Positions 63,149 through 64,000 of a stretch of 64,000 nucleotides of DNA are shown here, one piece after another; position 1 is the stretch's first letter, and each line of letters begins with the position of its first letter. The stretch lies in contig NZ_JBLLVA010000002.1 of NCBI RefSeq assembly GCF_047739745.1, forward strand, positions 372,001 through 436,000, in the 5' to 3' direction. The position numbers and the translations under genes were made by a program. Source of the stretch: Pseudaminobacter sp047739745 (GTDB lineage Bacteria > Pseudomonadota > Alphaproteobacteria > Rhizobiales > Rhizobiaceae). The notes beneath the pieces are model-generated. The model did not search any database, had not been told where the DNA came from, and was given only the letters and a program-made list of their open reading frames with translations.

Positions 63149-63874
63149 CAGTTTCCCTCCAGATGCAAGCGATTTCGGGTTGGAAATGCGCGGCTTCACC
63201 CGCAATGGGTCGCAAGCGTGCGGTGGCGCCGGTGATTTATTAAGCTTCTCCTTCTATTCCTTGTTTTCGCCCGTCCGTTTTCCTTGCTGGAATTGGTCTT
63301 CTTACAATGAGTCCGGACGTGGCCGGGAGGATCGCCTCGTGAGTTCTCCCCCTTCCGCTGCGCCTGTCCGTTATCTGACGTCTGCGACCGCGTCCTGGCT
63401 TCGATGCGACGTCGCCTCATTTCCGACATCAGATCAAGTCCCGCCAAGCGCTCAGGAAATTCCGCCAACCGTATGCTTTCGTGAACGATTCGTGTTCGGA
63501 CGACTGCGTTCTGCCGGGGTCTGGAATCCATGAGACCCGTAGCCTCACAGCCTCACAGCCTCATAGCCGTCGGAGCCCCGACGCCGCATGAAAGCATCTT
63601 TCGGATTGGGCGAGGGGCTTCTTCCGAACCCCCGAGCGGGAGCGGCGGCAAGCGGGCTCGCCTCTGCGGCCTGGAATCCTGCGAGAAACCGTTAACCATA
63701 ATCGAAATCTTTGTCGCGCAGGACATCGCGCCCGGTGCTGCTACGTCAACCGCGCGCTTGTCCGGCTACTCTCTGCGGCGATTTCACGACGTGCGCCGCG
63801 TACTTGCAGACGCCAGAATGAATTCCTGGCCACCAGGCACATCAACCGATGTTAGATGGCCCGAAAGGCAGCCT
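63149..63874. other. Stretch without recognisable genes
   Basis: No reading frame here has a convincing start, family signature or codon pattern. The sequence 63235-63315 is locally richer in T on the plus strand and might hold a promoter. Probably decayed accessory DNA between the tniQ remnant and the chromate-transporter tail. Confidence 0.5.
63541..63564. repeat. Short 8-bp tandem repeat
   Basis: AGCCTCAC AGCCTCAC AGCCTCAT: three direct units in the gene-poor stretch. Confidence 0.7.
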
Positions 63875-64000
63875 CTACCCGAATAGCACCCACCCCAGCA
63901 TGCCCGCGGAGAGTATCGCCAAAACCACGTTCAGCTTCGATTTCCAGAGGCAAAGAACGGCAAGCGCCAGCACGAAGACGAGCATGCCCGACGGCAGCGA
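63875..64000 (-). CDS. C-terminus of a probable chromate transporter (ChrA-like), 5' end outside window
   Basis: 41 residues remain before the TAG stop: a helix (MLVFVLALAVLCLWKSKLNV) and a final one (VVLAILSAGMLGWVLFG). The K-x-N-V-V pattern between two short terminal helices fits the end of ChrA (CHR family) efflux proteins, but the piece is short and other transporters are possible. A metal-resistance gene here would fit the neighbouring island. Confidence 0.45.
   Translation of the reverse strand, partial: SLPSGMLVFVLALAVLCLWKSKLNVVLAILSAGMLGWVLFG

Overview
This window looks like a chromosome segment of a GC-rich alphaproteobacterium of the order Rhizobiales, most likely a Mesorhizobium-like member of the Phyllobacteriaceae. 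The basis is gene order and content: nagZ-scpA-scpB-tatABC-serS-surE-pcm, yajC-secDF, DUF6163-ldtR-ldtP, glyA-nrdR-ribD-ribE-ribH-nusB, an Asp-rich HemB, a K+-independent H+-pyrophosphatase, tandem 46-residue DUF1127 proteins and rhizobial-type nested intergenic palindromes. The genus is an inference from memory of gene order; no database was searched.

Region 1-18.7 kb is housekeeping. A 5'-truncated SPOR-domain envelope protein is followed by a mostly co-directional run: cell-wall recycling (nagZ), chromosome condensation (scpAB), an orphan ABC ATPase, Tat export, seryl-tRNA synthetase, SurE, Pcm and a LysM/M23 lipoprotein. Next come the Sec accessory genes yajC and secDF, a pair resembling complex I assembly factors NDUFAF3 and NDUFAF6, and trmFO on the other strand.

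Region 18.8-22.1 kb holds the most interesting RNA locus. Two small DUF1127 genes on the minus strand are followed by two tandem ~125-nt RNAs. Each RNA has three hairpins that display the same anti-Shine-Dalgarno loop 9-mer (CCUCCUCCC on the RNA). This is the CcsR/'cuckoo'/alpha-r14 type of riboregulator. A DUF2157/GDYXXLXY membrane gene pair and tRNA-Leu(TAG) follow.

Region 22.1-53.5 kb is mostly core: tig, radC, map, an Lrp regulator, guaB, rnd, aspS, parC, transporters, bpt, hemB, a 3-hydroxyisobutyryl-CoA hydrolase-like gene, the ldtR/ldtP cell-wall remodelling locus, glyA, nrdR, riboflavin genes, nusB, hppA and a VanZ-like gene.

Region 53.7-64 kb is accessory. It starts with fragments of two unrelated genes meeting head-on: a transglutaminase-like peptidase and a cation diffusion facilitator tail. 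A minus-strand metal-handling island follows: Cys-rich exported protein, Met-rich copper oxidase, DUF411 protein, 42-residue membrane protein, a cytochrome c lacking its haem motif, TlpA-like and SCO-like proteins. A second unit has a two-domain multicopper oxidase overlapping a ZIP-type permease, preceded by a perfect Mur/Fur-like palindrome. The window ends with a frameshifted tniQ-like transposition gene, an overlapping unknown gene, an almost gene-free kilobase and the C-terminus of a probable chromate transporter. The Tat system at 5.8-7.5 kb would export the three Tat-signal proteins in the window (LdtP and both oxidases).
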